Positions 50,976 through 51,291 of a stretch of 51,291 bases of DNA are shown in pieces. Source of the stretch: Kiritimatiellia bacterium. GTDB lineage: Bacteria; Verrucomicrobiota; Kiritimatiellia; CAIQIC01; Lenti-01. A model generated the notes under the pieces. That model did no database searches and was not told where the DNA came from. It worked only from the letters and a program-made list of their open reading frames with translations. The translations under genes and the position numbers were made by a program. Where the stretch lies: positions 1-51,291 of the forward strand of contig JAQUJC010000015.1 in the NCBI GenBank assembly GCA_028681135.1. Direction: 5' to 3'. The stretch's first letter is position 1. Each line of letters starts with the position of its first letter.

Positions 50976-51291
50976 CTAATCGCTTGGTTCGCGCCTCTCG
51001 CCGCTCGGGGGGGGGCCGTGGTCGGGAGGGCGTTTCTTCCACACCGGGCGCGGCCCCTCCTGGCGCGGCTTGCGGGGGCCGTACGGCTTGCGGGGGCCGT
51101 ACGGTTTGCGCGGACCGTAGGGTTTGCGCGGGCCGTAGGGTTTGCGGTCGCCCTCGCCCTCGCCTTCGGCCCGTGGTCCATAGGGCTTGCGGGGTCCATA
51201 CGCTTTGCGCGGGCCATAGGGTTTGCGCGGGCCATACGGCTTGCGGTCGCCCTCGCCCTCGGCCCGTGGTCCATAGGGCTTGCGAGGTCCA
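50976..51291 (-). CDS. 3' end of a protein with KPYGPR hexapeptide repeats (partial)
   Basis: The correct reverse frame, which is not in the ORF track because it has no start in the window, reads PRKPYGPRAEGEGDRKPYGPR and so on. There are ten full copies of the K-x-YG-PR theme and two AEGEGDR spacers, ending KKRPPDHGPPPSGERREPSD. Strongly basic, disordered tails like this occur on pseudouridine synthases, RNA helicases and other RNA-binding proteins, but the catalytic part lies beyond the window, so no product is claimed. A G9 run at 51007-51015 (C9 on the coding strand) sits 9 codons before the stop; one extra C would extend the protein to a stop at 50920. Confidence 0.7.
   Translation of the reverse strand, partial: GPRKPYGPRAEGEGDRKPYGPRKPYGPRKAYGPRKPYGPRAEGEGEGDRKPYGPRKPYGPRKPYGPRKPYGPRKPRQEGPRPVWKKRPPDHGPPPSGERREPSD

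Noticed and set aside
50942-51274. Reverse ORF of 110 codons listed in the track
   Set aside because: Wrong frame of the repeat; the frame giving regular KPYGPR repeats is open from the window edge and ends at 50976.
1-51291. CRISPR array, tRNA, rRNA, integrase or transposase
   Set aside because: Looked for on both strands; the direct repeats found are too few or irregular and no RNA gene or recombinase motif was seen.

Overview
The window is GC-rich bacterial DNA, judged by eye and not computed. It reads like a Gram-negative member of the PVC group (Verrucomicrobiota, Kiritimatiellota, Lentisphaerota). The pointers are a zinc-ribbon/coiled-coil membrane protein of a type common there, a Kdo-kinase-like protein, intergenic sequence of the 'TTEGHRE/GYGGQ' repeat kind often seen in those phyla, and a large secreted Ig-like repeat protein. 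The phylum assignment is an inference. No tRNA, rRNA, CRISPR array, integrase or intact insertion sequence was found.

Left part (1-16 kb). A SLOG/YpsA-like protein diverges from a very large membrane hybrid histidine kinase (four PAS domains plus a receiver). After a repeat-rich spacer come hisF, a 3D-domain lipoprotein, and a forward trio of a Sfp-type phosphopantetheinyl transferase, a small membrane protein and a PNPOx-fold protein. A four-gene reverse operon then encodes a zinc-ribbon membrane protein, a UDPGP-family uridylyltransferase, a fused MurU-AmgK-like sugar-1-phosphate uridylyltransferase/sugar kinase, and a WaaP/Kdo-kinase-like protein. This suggests cell-wall sugar salvage or envelope sugar activation. 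hisB and hisA follow on the plus strand.

Middle part (16-28.5 kb). A reverse chain encodes a HydG-like radical SAM enzyme, MetA, GpsA and a NarL-type response regulator. The last three are joined by ATGA overlaps. Facing it is a tight forward trio: a membrane-anchored protein with five tandem TRAM-like repeats, then two paralogous membrane-anchored NERD proteins, of which the first has lost its catalytic E-x-K and the second keeps it. I consider this trio the best candidate for an undescribed system. An LssY_C-domain protein, an AI-2E family permease and an 880-aa secreted repeat protein follow on the minus strand.

Right-centre part (28.5-46.8 kb). One long reverse block carries the fused str/S10/spc/alpha ribosomal clusters in the order fusA, rpsJ, rplC, rplD, rplW, rplB, rpsS, [inserted membrane coiled-coil gene], rplV, rpsC, rplP, rpmC, rpsQ, rplN, rplX, rplE, rpsN, rpsH, rplF, rplR, rpsE, rplO, secY, adk, map, infA, rpmJ, rpsM, rpsK, rpsD, rpoA, rplQ, and ends in a strong intrinsic terminator. 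rpmD (L30) is missing between rpsE and rplO, and tuf is not next to fusA. S11 has a ~147-residue Ala/Lys/Pro-rich N-terminal tail and L17 a 63-residue Lys-rich C-terminal tail.

Right end (46.8-51.3 kb). A YdcF/SanA-like DUF218 protein converges on a Fur-family regulator. A repeat-laden spacer then separates fur from a reverse group of tsaB, mazG, a HAD-like protein lacking its nucleophile Asp, and the 3' end of a gene encoding KPYGPR hexapeptide repeats.

Dispersed palindromes are the other notable feature. A GGTTATTATAATAACC-core palindrome occurs three times, once in frame inside the kinase half of the MurU-AmgK fusion.
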